From an uncultured Spirochaetales bacterium (GTDB taxonomy: Bacteria; Spirochaetota; Spirochaetia; Sphaerochaetales; Sphaerochaetaceae), in contig CASDRU010000011.1 in NCBI GenBank assembly GCA_949283305.1, positions 1-37,069 on the forward strand: a stretch of 37,069 nt of DNA, read 5' to 3'. This document shows, piece by piece, positions 8,933 to 16,882 of the stretch (position 1 is its first letter; every line of letters starts with the position of its first letter). Under the pieces are notes generated by a model that was given only the letters and a program-made list of their open reading frames with translations, had not been told where the DNA came from and did not search any database. Made by a program: the position numbers and the translations under genes.

Positions 8933-9433
8933 GTGGATAAAAACAGTGCAAGAAAAGAGGCAAAGAGAATAATAGCCGGGATTGATGAAAGAAGGAAAAA
9001 GGATATCCAGATAATGGAAAGAATTATAAGCCTTCCTGTATTCCGCTCAGCGGATGTGATCCTTTCATACTGCGCGCTTGCTGATGAGGTGGATATTTCT
9101 GAAATCTTTGACTCCCGCTTTCTTTTTCCTTTTCTGGAAGGAAATGATATGTTCTTTTCCAGAGCACCGCTGAAAAGAGGAAGGTTCTCAATTTTCGAGC
9201 CCTTGGAAAGAACAGAGCTTCCATATGAGAATGCGCTGCTGCTTGTTCCAGCCCTTTCTTATACAGAGTCAGGCATAAGGCTTGGCCGCGGCATGGGATA
9301 TTATGACCGCTATGCAAGGAAAAACAGAAAAAGGATATTCACCTGCGGAATCATATATTCTGACCTGATAATGGATTTTGAGACAGAAGAACATGACATG
9401 AAAGCTGACGCGCTCATCTCTGATAGCATCTGA
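8933..9433 (+). CDS. fau: 5-formyltetrahydrofolate cyclo-ligase
   Basis: This 166-residue enzyme converts 5-formyl-THF to 5,10-methenyl-THF with ATP in one-carbon metabolism. The N-terminal basic helix (SARKEAKRIIAGIDERRKKD), the centre with LSYCALADEVDI, and the C-terminal RLGRGMGYYDRYAR motif (ATP/phosphate loop) are diagnostic. The start is GTG at 8933, placed by homology and by the consensus -10 box exactly 7 nt upstream. The gene ends 20 nt inside the convergent EIIA gene. Confidence 0.88.
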   Translation: MDKNSARKEAKRIIAGIDERRKKDIQIMERIISLPVFRSADVILSYCALADEVDISEIFDSRFLFPFLEGNDMFFSRAPLKRGRFSIFEPLERTELPYENALLLVPALSYTESGIRLGRGMGYYDRYARKNRKRIFTCGIIYSDLIMDFETEEHDMKADALISDSI

Positions 9434-9884
9434 AATCCTGGCTGGCAAGGATTTTCAGAAACTCCTTTGCCTTTCCCTTTTCAAAATCGCACTTCATGAA
9501 CTCATGACGGAAATCATCATCATGGACCCAGGAAAGAATGGCAGAAACGGCATGAAGATACTCAGCCTGGCGTGTCCTTGATGAGGCAATGACGAAGATG
9601 AAGTGCACCGGGTCAGGATAGCGCTGGTCAAAGATGATTCCGTTTTTTGAAAAGCCAAGTGCTATATGGCACTTTTCCAGATGGTCAATCTTGCCATGCG
9701 CAATTGCAACTCCGTGTCCGACTCCGGTGGACTCTGTTCTCTCACGGCGCTCCACCTTCTTCCTGAAAGACTCCTTGTCTTCAAGAAGATCAAAGACCGT
9801 GCATTTCTGTATGATCTGGTTGAATGCATCAAACTTGTTATTTGCATCAACAAATGTGAAAACGCTTTTTAACCCTCTGAGCAT
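9414..9884 (-). CDS. PTS EIIA domain protein, fructose/nitrogen type
   Basis: This single-domain 156-residue EIIA protein of the PtsN/FruA group has the phosphorylation motif STGVGHGVAIAHGK, with the final His of AHGK as the expected phospho-acceptor. No EIIB/EIIC or HPr gene is near, so a regulatory, PtsN-like role is likelier than sugar uptake. It starts 16 nt inside the nfnB gene and has GAGAG before the ATG, so it is the third gene of the nfn operon. That link between phosphotransferase signalling and redox supply is inference from layout. Confidence 0.78.
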   Translation of the reverse strand: MLRGLKSVFTFVDANNKFDAFNQIIQKCTVFDLLEDKESFRKKVERRERTESTGVGHGVAIAHGKIDHLEKCHIALGFSKNGIIFDQRYPDPVHFIFVIASSRTRQAEYLHAVSAILSWVHDDDFRHEFMKCDFEKGKAKEFLKILASQDFRCYQR

Positions 9885-11338
9885 AATCTCTCGTTTATCG
9901 CGCTGGCGGCTTTTCTGCCCTGCCCCATTGCAAGTATCACAGTTGCAGCTCCAAGGACGATGTCCCCGCCAGCATACACATTCCTCATGCTTGTCTCATT
10001 TGTCTCTTCATTGACAATGAAGTTTCCCTTCCTGTTCACCTCAATCTCATCCGTTGTCATCTTTATTAGCGGATTGGATGCATTTCCGATAGCGACTATA
10101 ACAGCATCATAGCTTCTTTCATAATCACTTCCTTCAATCTCAACAGGACTTCTTCGGCCTGACTGGTCAACTTCACCAAGCCTGCATTTCCTGATCACAA
10201 GGGAGGACACCTTTCCATTCTCGTCGCTCTTTATCTCAACCGGCTGGGAAAGCTCAAGAATATTGCAGCCCTCCTCAACAGCATGGCTCACCTCTTCTCT
10301 TCTTGCCGGCATCTCGGCCCGGGTTCTCCTGTATACTATATCGACAGACTCTGCACCAAGGCGGAGTGCTGTGCGGGCTGCATCCATTGCAACATTCCCT
10401 CCCCCGAGCACAGCTACACGGCGTGCGCTGAATATTGGAGTATGGGACTTTTCCTTGTCATAAGCCTTCATCAGGTTGGACCTTGTCAGATATTCATTTG
10501 CAGAAAATACCCCGACTGAATTCTCTCCCTTTATCCCCATAAAGCGGGGCAGTCCGGCACCGCTGGCGACAAAGACAGCATCAAAGTGTTCATCTTCCAT
10601 CAGCTGCTTTATGCTTATTGTCCTTCCGACAAGAACATTTTTCTCAATCTTCACACCCATCATGTCAAGCTTGGCAAACTCGCGCTCAACAAGACGCTTC
10701 GGAAGACGGAACTCAGGAATTCCGTAGCTTAAAACTCCTCCAGTCTTGTGAAGGGCCTCGAAAATCACGACCTCATGCCCTTCTTTTCTCAAATCGGCTG
10801 CACAGGAGATTGCAGCAGGTCCGCTTCCGACAATGGCAACCTTCTTCCCGCTGGGCTCCTTTATTTCAGGGAGAATCATATTCGAGCTGTTTATATCAGC
10901 GACAAATCGTTCCAGACGCCCGATCTGAACTGCCTTGTCAACGCTCTTCAAAGCCTTGCCGAGAGTACAGTACTTCTGGCACTGGTTTTCCTGCGGGCAT
11001 ACTCTGCCGCAAATTGAGGGAAGCAGGCTGTCACGGTTAATCACCCGCAGGGATCCCTGATAATCCCCCTCTCTTATCTTCTCGATGAAAAGAGGTATGT
11101 CTATCTTTACAGGACAGCCCTGGATACATGGCTTATTCTTGCAGTTAAGACATCTTTCAGCCTCTGCACGTGCAATTATCTCAGAGTATCCGAGCGCTAC
11201 CTCATCCATATTCTTTATTCTTTCACCAGGCTCCTGGCTGGGCATGTCAAACGGCTCAATTGCCATTCTGTCCTTTACACTCAGAGCACCCTCAGCTGCA
11301 CGGGAAACGACTAATCTTGCTCTCTCCTCATCTCTCAT
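9869..11338 (-). CDS. NfnB-like NADPH/ferredoxin oxidoreductase large subunit (GltD-like)
   Basis: This 489-residue flavoprotein belongs to the glutamate-synthase-small-subunit/SudA/NfnB family. Two cysteine groups for [4Fe-4S] clusters lie at Cys63/66/71/75 and Cys110/114/120/124. The FAD fold VAIVGSGPAA is near residue 170, and a second nucleotide fold VAVLGGGNVAMDAARTALRLGA near residue 310 is followed by YRRTRAEMPAR, typical of NADPH binding. No GltB large subunit is present. The adjacent NfnA-like gene overlaps it by 4 nt, so the pair is best read as the bifurcating NADH-dependent reduced-ferredoxin:NADP+ oxidoreductase of anaerobes, with sulfide dehydrogenase or similar as alternatives. 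Confidence 0.85.
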   Translation of the reverse strand: MRDEERARLVVSRAAEGALSVKDRMAIEPFDMPSQEPGERIKNMDEVALGYSEIIARAEAERCLNCKNKPCIQGCPVKIDIPLFIEKIREGDYQGSLRVINRDSLLPSICGRVCPQENQCQKYCTLGKALKSVDKAVQIGRLERFVADINSSNMILPEIKEPSGKKVAIVGSGPAAISCAADLRKEGHEVVIFEALHKTGGVLSYGIPEFRLPKRLVEREFAKLDMMGVKIEKNVLVGRTISIKQLMEDEHFDAVFVASGAGLPRFMGIKGENSVGVFSANEYLTRSNLMKAYDKEKSHTPIFSARRVAVLGGGNVAMDAARTALRLGAESVDIVYRRTRAEMPARREEVSHAVEEGCNILELSQPVEIKSDENGKVSSLVIRKCRLGEVDQSGRRSPVEIEGSDYERSYDAVIVAIGNASNPLIKMTTDEIEVNRKGNFIVNEETNETSMRNVYAGGDIVLGAATVILAMGQGRKAASAINERLCSEG

Positions 11339-12180
11339 GCCAGGCCCTCCTCAATCTGCATATCTATATGGCACTTGTGATGTTTTTCCTTCTCGTAATC
11401 AGAGAAGGTCCTTGCTCTTTTCATCATATTGTCCCAGTTTACAAGCGATCCGTCGAATTCAGGACCGTCGACACATACAAATTTGGTCTCGCCGCCGATT
11501 TGTACACGGCAGCCTCCGCACATTCCCGTGCCGTCAATCATGATGGTATTTAAGGAAACAAGAACTTTTGTTCCGTATTTCTCACTGACCTTTGTACAGA
11601 ATTTCATCATCACAGCAGGACCTATTGCAACAACAAGATCAGCCTTCTCTCTCAAGAGCTCCTCAAGAGGCTCAGTGACAAGAGCCTTGCGCCCCGCACT
11701 CCCGTCATCCGTTGTCACGATAAGCTCAGGATCGAGAGCTCTCATCTCTTCTTCCTCTAAAATCAGGTCCTTGTTTCTTGCCCCGATAATTATTCTTACA
11801 TCGTTTCCTTCTTCCTTGAATGCTTTTGCTATCGGGTAAAGAGGAGCAACTCCGACTCCGCCTCCGACACAGATCACTTTGCCGACCTTCTCAATATGAG
11901 TCGGCTTTCCAAGCGGTCCGAGGACATTCTCAATGTAATCTCCCTCCTCAAGGCGGGCGAGCATGTGTGTTCCTTCTCCCACAGCCTGGAAGACTATCTT
12001 TATATTTCCCTCTTTCTCATCTGCATCTGCAATCGTGAGGGGAATCCTCTCGCAGTAGTCGCCGCCCTGCTGGATCACGACAAACTGGCCGGCCTTCCTT
12101 CTTTTTGCAATAAGGGGTGCATATAGCGTATAGCGAAAGACTTCTGCTGACAGCCTTTCCTTCTTGAGTATCCTGTACAT
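11335..12180 (-). CDS. NfnA-like ferredoxin:NADP oxidoreductase small subunit
   Basis: This 281-residue protein has a ferredoxin-NADP reductase fold: FAD-binding RIPLTIAD near residues 45-52, NAD-binding VICVGGGVGVAPLYPIAKA near 102-120, and a C-terminal [2Fe-2S] site with Cys221, Cys224 and Cys236 in GMCGGCRVQIGGETKFVCVDGPEFDG-like context. It matches SudB/NfnA/PyrK relatives. Its stop overlaps the nfnB start by 4 nt. GGAG lies about 8 nt before the ATG. A near-consensus promoter with a palindrome over its -10 lies just upstream, so the operon is probably repressor controlled. Confidence 0.85.
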   Translation of the reverse strand: MYRILKKERLSAEVFRYTLYAPLIAKRRKAGQFVVIQQGGDYCERIPLTIADADEKEGNIKIVFQAVGEGTHMLARLEEGDYIENVLGPLGKPTHIEKVGKVICVGGGVGVAPLYPIAKAFKEEGNDVRIIIGARNKDLILEEEEMRALDPELIVTTDDGSAGRKALVTEPLEELLREKADLVVAIGPAVMMKFCTKVSEKYGTKVLVSLNTIMIDGTGMCGGCRVQIGGETKFVCVDGPEFDGSLVNWDNMMKRARTFSDYEKEKHHKCHIDMQIEEGLA

Positions 12181-12204
12181 AATCTGTCTCCGAAAATAAA
12201 TCTA

Positions 12205-12220
12205 TTTCACTATAGTGAAA
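12205..12220. promoter_or_regulatory. palindromic operator over the nfn promoter
   Basis: TTTCACTATAGTGAAA is a perfect 16-bp palindrome centred on the -10 hexamer. A dimeric repressor bound here would block RNA polymerase. It resembles no operator I can assign with confidence; it is not the TTGTGA-type Rex box. Confidence 0.65.
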
Positions 12221-12237
12221 ATATCAGGCAGTGTCAA
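12209..12237 (-). promoter_or_regulatory. strong sigma-70-type promoter of nfnA-nfnB-EIIA
   Basis: On the minus strand a perfect TTGACA (12237-12232) is followed by a 17-nt spacer and TATAGT (12214-12209), 28 bp before the nfnA start. This is the best conventional promoter in the window. Confidence 0.75.
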
Positions 12238-12272
12238 AAACAGAGAAAGGGAAAATCATTATGAAAGGTCAT

Positions 12273-12301
12273 AAAAAATCCCGGGTATACTGGACCCGGG
12301 A
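12273..12301 (-). terminator. terminator of the hsp20 operon
   Basis: The minus strand forms a perfect 8-bp GC-rich stem (TCCCGGGT with ACCCGGGA, 7-nt loop) followed directly by TTTTTT. It lies 7 nt beyond the second hsp20 stop. Confidence 0.9.
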
Positions 12302-12307
12302 AAAGCG

Positions 12308-12703
12308 TCAGTTAATCTTGACTTCGATTTTCTTTGCTTCCGGCTTCTTGATCTTCTTGATGGAAAGGATCAGAAGTCCGTTCTTGTGCAGTGCCTCGAT
12401 AGCATTCTCATCTGCATCGCTTGGAAGAGAGAAGCTCCTTGAGAAAGAAGGATGGAAAATCTCCTTCTTGAGGTATTCATTCTTATCCTCTTCCTCCTCT
12501 GCAGAAATTGTCAGGACCTTGTCCTTGCTTGAGACATTGATTTTCTCTGGATCATAGCCCGCAACTTCAGCCTCCAGCACATATGCATCATCATTTTCAT
12601 ATATATCCACACGCGGGAAACGTGATTCAGAAAGCGGTGCAAAAAAATCATCAAAAATATGATCGAAATCAAAAAGACTTGGAATATTGTAGTAGTATCT
12701 CAT
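12308..12703 (-). CDS. Hsp20/alpha-crystallin small heat-shock protein (second of pair)
   Basis: This 131-residue small heat-shock chaperone holds unfolding proteins in an ATP-independent way. The alpha-crystallin domain spans about residues 30-120, with VDIYENDDAYVLEAEVAGYDPEKI, the strand block SFSRSFSLPSDAD and a C-terminal NGLLILSIKKIKKPEAKKIEV. I start it at 12703: an earlier ATG at 12709 abuts AAGGAGG with no spacing, whereas the second ATG gives 6 nt. The ribosome site overlaps the stop codon of the upstream hsp20, so translation is coupled. Confidence 0.88.
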   Translation of the reverse strand: MRYYYNIPSLFDFDHIFDDFFAPLSESRFPRVDIYENDDAYVLEAEVAGYDPEKINVSSKDKVLTISAEEEEDKNEYLKKEIFHPSFSRSFSLPSDADENAIEALHKNGLLILSIKKIKKPEAKKIEVKIN

Positions 12704-12714
12704 TTTCATCCTCC

Positions 12715-13137
12715 TTAGTTCTCACTTTTAACTTCAATTTTCTTGACTTCAGGCTCGCTCTTTACAATCTTAGGAATGACTAGAGTCAGGATTCCATGCT
12801 TGAATGCGGCTTCTATCTTCTCCTCATCTGCATCCTCAGGAAGAGTGAACGTTCTTGAGAAGCTGGTAGTGCTTCTTTCTCTCAGAAGATAGTTTCTCCC
12901 ATCTTTCTTCTCTTTATCTTCCTTTGAATCTGCACTGATTGTGATTGAGTGCTTTTCAACGCTTACAGAAACATCGCTCTTGTCAAAGCCTGCAAGCTCT
13001 GCCTTGATAAGATATTCCTTATCCTTGTCCATGATGTCCACACTTGGCATCTTCATATCAGATGAGAAGAATCTGTTCATCATCCTGTCAAACTCCTTCA
13101 TCTCTCTGTTTCTGTTGTATCTTGTAATTGCTGCCAT
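12715..13137 (-). CDS. Hsp20/alpha-crystallin small heat-shock protein (first of pair)
   Basis: This 140-residue small heat-shock protein has an alpha-crystallin domain at about residues 30-130 (VDIMDKDKEYLIKAELAGFDKSDV, SFSRTFTLPEDADEEKIEAAFKHGILTLVIPK). It is clearly related to the next gene, so the pair is likely an old tandem duplication that could form hetero-oligomers. AAGGAGG lies 7 nt before the ATG. A sigma-54-type promoter sits about 40 bp upstream, instead of a CIRCE element or sigma-32 box, neither of which I can see. Confidence 0.88.
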   Translation of the reverse strand: MAAITRYNRNREMKEFDRMMNRFFSSDMKMPSVDIMDKDKEYLIKAELAGFDKSDVSVSVEKHSITISADSKEDKEKKDGRNYLLRERSTTSFSRTFTLPEDADEEKIEAAFKHGILTLVIPKIVKSEPEVKKIEVKSEN

Positions 13138-13173
13138 ATCCGGCCTCCTTATATTTTCGTTTACACAAATTCA

Positions 13174-13192
13174 TTTGCAAGGGGCGTGCCAA
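13174..13192 (-). promoter_or_regulatory. sigma-54 (RpoN) promoter of the hsp20 operon
   Basis: The minus strand reads TTGGCACG-CCCC-TTGCA, matching the -24/-12 consensus TGGCACG-N4-TTGCW at every defined position. It predicts a start near 13165 and a leader of about 28 nt that contains AAGGAGG. Confidence 0.8.
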
Positions 13193-13257
13193 CTTTTATA
13201 ATTCATTGTATTACAAGCAATTATCATTCTTAATATTTTTACTTATTCATCTGTTTT

Positions 13258-13308
13258 TGTCAAAATGACACAGATGTATCATTTTTTCTCTCTTTTTGTG
13301 TCATTTTG
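13258..13308. promoter_or_regulatory. inverted repeat upstream of the sigma-54 promoter (putative enhancer)
   Basis: CAAAATGACACA (13261-13272) and its exact complement TGTGTCATTTTG (13297-13308) are separated by 24 nt. The left arm also sits in a smaller dyad, TGTCA-AAA-TGACA (13258-13270). The repeat lies about 95-145 bp upstream of the predicted hsp20 start, the usual place for sites of AAA+ sigma-54 activators. It also lies 70-120 bp before the divergent helicase gene. Confidence 0.65.
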
Positions 13309-13367
13309 CTTTTTAATTAAAACAAAACAGGAAAATATGTGTCTTGTTTATTCTCCCTCATTTTCTA

Positions 13368-13373
13368 TATCCT
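13368..13373 (+). promoter_or_regulatory. leaderless-type promoter -10 of the DEAD helicase
   Basis: TATCCT ends 7 nt before the ATG and no ribosome site is present. TTGTTT at 13344-13349 is a possible -35 (spacer 18). Confidence 0.4.
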
Positions 13374-13380
13374 GATAGCT

Positions 13381-15087
13381 ATGGAAAACAGAGAAGAATT
13401 CTTATCACTCGGACTGAGTGAGAACACGATAAAGAGCCTTGAGGAAAAGGGCTTTGAAAGGCCGACAGAGATCCAGCGCCTTACAATACCTCTTTTATTA
13501 AGAGAAGGAACAGAAGTGATTGCCCAGGCAGAGACAGGAAGCGGAAAGACCGCCGCATTCAGCCTTCCTGTGATCGAGACGCTCAGCAAAAGCAGAAACA
13601 CAGAGGCCCTCATTCTCTGTCCTACAAGAGAGCTCGCAATACAGGTCAACGCTGAATTCAATTCGCTTAAGGGAAAGAAGGATCTGGTAACGCTTCCGCT
13701 GTATGGAGGAGCAAGCATCGAAAACCAGATAAGACTTCTCAAAAAGGGAGTGAATGTTGTAATAGGAACTCCGGGACGTGTGCTGGACCACATAAAAAGA
13801 GGAACGCTCATACTTGATAAAATCAAGTTCTTCATCCTCGATGAGGCTGACCAGATGCTCGACATGGGCTTTATTGATGATATAAAAGAGATATTTTCCC
13901 ATACCAGAGCCGCACGTACTCTTTTGTTCAGTGCAACTATTCCAGAAGACATCCTGTCCATTGCAAAGGAGTTTTTGCATGAATATGAAATCATCAGGAC
14001 AGAAAAGAAAGCAAAGGCGAACATAAATGCGAAGCAGAGATACTATGTCGTTTCTAGAGAGGACAAAATCGAGGTTCTCAAGAGGATTGCTGACATGAAT
14101 CCTGATTTCTATGCTGTTGTCTTCGTGCGCACCAAGGCAGAGAGCGATGAGATTGCAGAGAACCTTGTAAAGCAGGGCTACAGAGCCTCATCCTTAAACG
14201 GGGACCTTACGCAGAGAGAAAGGGAGATAGTGCTGAAAAGGATGAGGGAAAGGAGCATCGACATACTTGTTGCAACAGATGTCGCAGCCCGCGGCCTTGA
14301 TATAAACGGGCTTACTCATGTAATAAACTACTCTCTTCCAGAGGAGGCTGAAACCTTCATACACAGGGTCGGAAGGACCGGAAGAGCCGGAAAGAGCGGA
14401 GAGGCAATCACATTAATCACAAGAGGGGAAAAACGTCGTTTTGAATATATCCTCAGGGCCACGAAGAGCAATGCAGAGGAAGACAGCATTCCCTCACTCG
14501 AGCAGATTATGGCAGTAAAGCGTGATGAACTGGTCAGAAAGGCAAGAGAAATCATCAAGAGGGATGCCGGAGATGAGTACAAGAAACTTGCACTTGCGCT
14601 TTTTGATCATGTTGATAATCCGCTTGATGCTGTCTCATCTCTGCTTGAAGCTATGTTCAAAGCAGAATTTGACCCTTCACGCTACAGGAAAATAAGGGAA
14701 GAAAAAGAAGAAGACAGGAGAAAGGACAAAAGGAAAGAGAATGATGTGGAAAGCAAAAGCATCCGCATATTCATAAGCCGCGGCAGGAAAGCCGGGCTGA
14801 CAAAGAAAGCTCTTGCTTCTTTAATCTCAGATGGTGCAGAAATAGAATACAGCAGCATAGACGATGTGCAGGTTCTTGATGACTTTTCTTTTGTAAACGT
14901 GAGGAAAGAGGATGCAGAGAGTGTTCTTGCTCTATTCAACAAGGGAAAGAAAAAGGGGCCTAAAATTGCCACCCTTGCCAAGAAAGACAAGAAAGGATCT
15001 GAAATAAAAGGCAGGAAGGCTAAAGGTGCAGATGGTCGTCGTAAAGGGAAGAAAAGTAACGCCTCAAAAAGCCGTCCTTCTTTTTGA
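13381..15087 (+). CDS. DEAD-box RNA helicase with DbpA-type RNA-binding domain
   Basis: This 568-residue ATP-dependent RNA helicase shows the Q motif (FERPTEIQ), motif I AETGSGKT, PTRELAIQ, TPGR, DEAD, SAT, ATDVAARGLDI and HRVGRTGRAG. After the two RecA folds (to about residue 370) come a charged linker, a DbpA/CsdA-type RNA-binding domain (from SIRIFISRGRKAGLTKKAL, about residues 460-530), and a Lys/Arg-rich tail. It probably works in ribosome assembly or RNA decay. Homology begins at the ATG at 13381; an alternative start 42 nt upstream adds hydrophobic residues unlike the family. The basic tail overlaps the convergent TrpR-like gene by 68 nt. Confidence 0.9.
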   Translation: MENREEFLSLGLSENTIKSLEEKGFERPTEIQRLTIPLLLREGTEVIAQAETGSGKTAAFSLPVIETLSKSRNTEALILCPTRELAIQVNAEFNSLKGKKDLVTLPLYGGASIENQIRLLKKGVNVVIGTPGRVLDHIKRGTLILDKIKFFILDEADQMLDMGFIDDIKEIFSHTRAARTLLFSATIPEDILSIAKEFLHEYEIIRTEKKAKANINAKQRYYVVSREDKIEVLKRIADMNPDFYAVVFVRTKAESDEIAENLVKQGYRASSLNGDLTQREREIVLKRMRERSIDILVATDVAARGLDINGLTHVINYSLPEEAETFIHRVGRTGRAGKSGEAITLITRGEKRRFEYILRATKSNAEEDSIPSLEQIMAVKRDELVRKAREIIKRDAGDEYKKLALALFDHVDNPLDAVSSLLEAMFKAEFDPSRYRKIREEKEEDRRKDKRKENDVESKSIRIFISRGRKAGLTKKALASLISDGAEIEYSSIDDVQVLDDFSFVNVRKEDAESVLALFNKGKKKGPKIATLAKKDKKGSEIKGRKAKGADGRRKGKKSNASKSRPSF

Positions 15088-15343
15088 GGATCTTTGATCC
15101 CCTTGTGATCTTGCAAAGACTGAGCGAGCGCTCTTTTGCAATAAGGCGCTGGCTCTTTCCTTTATAGATATCGTCCATCAGGGCAAAGCGGAGAATGAAG
15201 TCATCGATTTCTGCAGCAGTGAAAAGGTCTTCAAAAAGGGATGCCATCTCCTTACTGTCTGTGGTTCTAGCAAAGAGAGCAATCATCTCGCTCGCTTTTT
15301 TCTTTCCTTCATCGCTTTCCATCATGCTGTGAGCCTTTCTCAT
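15020..15343 (-). CDS. TrpR/YerC-family DNA-binding protein
   Basis: This 107-residue helical protein matches the TrpR/YerC/YecD family: LFEDLFTAAEIDDFILRFALMDDIYKGKSQRLIAKERSLSLCKITRGSKILKK contains the conserved helix-turn-helix. I split that description here only to name it; the key residues are the AEIDDF and IAKE...ITRGSK segments near residues 45-90. True Trp repressor function is not implied, as no trp gene is present. AGGAGG lies 5 nt before the ATG and overlaps the stop of cls. It is the last gene of queH-cls-this operon and runs 68 nt into the helicase gene. Confidence 0.78.
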   Translation of the reverse strand: MRKAHSMMESDEGKKKASEMIALFARTTDSKEMASLFEDLFTAAEIDDFILRFALMDDIYKGKSQRLIAKERSLSLCKITRGSKILKKKDGFLRRYFSSLYDDHLHL

Positions 15344-15352
15344 ATCATCCTC

Positions 15353-16882
15353 CTAGAGTGCCGGACTGAACATTCGGTAAAAATACCTGAACAGCCTTCT
15401 GATTATATTGATCTTCTCGTGAGAATCTCTCTTCATTCTCTTTGATACGTCCATTATAGCAAGGAAATCTTCTTTCACACTTTTGCACATCGATGATGAA
15501 TAGAACAGAACTGAAAGCTCAAAGTGCAGATAGAAAGAACGGTAATCCATATTAGTCGTACCGACAATCGCCCTGTTGTCATCAGACAAGAACATCTTGG
15601 TATGTATGAAACCAGGAGTATATTCATAAATCTTCACTCCTGCTTCAATGAGATTCTTATAGTTGCTTCTGGACACCTCGTGCACCTGCTTCTTGTCCGG
15701 AACGGATGGAGTTATTATCCTGACATCGACTCCGCCAAGAGATGCGTTCTTAAGTGCGTTTATCATCGTGTCATCCGGAATGAGATATGGTGTTGTTATC
15801 CAGAGATATCTGCGTGCTGAGTTGACCATCTCGATATATGCGTTCTCTCCAACCGGAATGTCAGCAAACGGATTTGACCCGAATACCTGCACCACACCGT
15901 CCGATGGAGAAAGATAGCCTGGACGGAAGAGCATCACATCCTCTTTTATTCCCTTAAGAGCATCCCACATGGACAGAAAAAGACGGGTAAGAGAAAATAC
16001 TGCAGAGCCGGAAAGCCTTATCGCATTATCCTTCCAGTATGAAAAGCGGATCTCATCATTTGTATATTCATCTGCTATGTTGAGCCCGCCTGTATAGCCG
16101 ATATCGCCGTCGATGACAACAATCTTCCTGTGATCGCGGAAATTCAGACGCGGGTTGACATGAAGGCGGAGCGGATTGAACTTTATGGTCTTTATCCCAT
16201 CCTTTTCAAGGTCCCTGTCATAGCGGTAGCTGACAGAGTTGATGCTTCCCATGTCATCATATATCAGGCGCACATCAAGCCCTTCCCTGGCTTTCTTTGA
16301 AAGAATTTTCCTCACATCGGATAAAAAGCGTCCTTCTCCTATTATGAAATACTCTATGAATATGAACTTCTTTGCATTCTCAAGCTTGATAAGAAGGTCG
16401 TTGCGGAACTCGGTTCCTGTCTCGAAATACATGCTCTCCGTGTTCTGGCACGCGGGGAAAAGCGTTGTGTTGTATATATAGTTCTCAAGTCTCTTTATCT
16501 GGTCCTCCCCTGTTGCCTCAATTGATGCGCTGTGACTGATCCTGTCATCGAGGAAGACCTCCCTGTTTTCTGCGTTCCTGTACTTCAAAAGCTTTCTTGC
16601 AGAAAGCCGTCCTATCTGCTTGTTTCCAAAAAGCAGATACATGACTCCACCGAAAACGGGAACAAAGGACACGATTGCAATCCACACCATCTTGTATGAG
16701 GGATTTTCCTTCCGTGAAAGGACTATGAGAATGACAAGCATGGAAATCAGATAGAAAACAAGGAAGAATCCTTTTGTATATGCGGCCCAGTACACAAGAA
16801 GAGCGAGCATCACGAATTCAGAGAGGAAAAGAAGAAGTGTCCATACAAGACGGCTTGTCAGTATCTTTATAAGCTTACCCAT
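15353..16882 (-). CDS. cls: cardiolipin synthase
   Basis: This 509-residue membrane enzyme condenses phosphatidylglycerol to cardiolipin. Two N-terminal membrane helices (about residues 8-60) are followed by two phospholipase-D HKD motifs: HRKIVVID with His251 and HTKMFLSD with His427. Both are intact and the length is normal for bacterial Cls. The start at 16882 is preferred over the adjacent ATG at 16885 because it gives a 5-nt gap to GAGGAG. It overlaps the queH end by 8-11 nt and shares its operon. Confidence 0.9.
   Translation of the reverse strand: MGKLIKILTSRLVWTLLLFLSEFVMLALLVYWAAYTKGFFLVFYLISMLVILIVLSRKENPSYKMVWIAIVSFVPVFGGVMYLLFGNKQIGRLSARKLLKYRNAENREVFLDDRISHSASIEATGEDQIKRLENYIYNTTLFPACQNTESMYFETGTEFRNDLLIKLENAKKFIFIEYFIIGEGRFLSDVRKILSKKAREGLDVRLIYDDMGSINSVSYRYDRDLEKDGIKTIKFNPLRLHVNPRLNFRDHRKIVVIDGDIGYTGGLNIADEYTNDEIRFSYWKDNAIRLSGSAVFSLTRLFLSMWDALKGIKEDVMLFRPGYLSPSDGVVQVFGSNPFADIPVGENAYIEMVNSARRYLWITTPYLIPDDTMINALKNASLGGVDVRIITPSVPDKKQVHEVSRSNYKNLIEAGVKIYEYTPGFIHTKMFLSDDNRAIVGTTNMDYRSFYLHFELSVLFYSSSMCKSVKEDFLAIMDVSKRMKRDSHEKINIIRRLFRYFYRMFSPAL

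Noticed and set aside
9869-11338. Glutamate synthase small subunit partnered with the nearby glutamine synthetase.
   Set aside because: No GltB large subunit is present and the adjacent [2Fe-2S] FNR-type gene overlaps it, which points to an Nfn/SudAB complex instead.
12231-12557. Open frame on the plus strand across the hsp20 terminator and gene.
   Set aside because: It is the antisense shadow of the hsp20 gene; it includes the terminator hairpin and matches no family.
13258-13308. The 12-bp inverted repeat as a rho-independent terminator.
   Set aside because: The arms are AT-rich, the loop is 24 nt, and it lies between two divergent genes where no transcript needs to stop; an upstream protein-binding site fits better.
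15020-15343. True tryptophan repressor.
   Set aside because: It has the TrpR/YerC fold signature, but no trp genes or recognisable trp operator are nearby; the sequence is closer to the YerC-like group.
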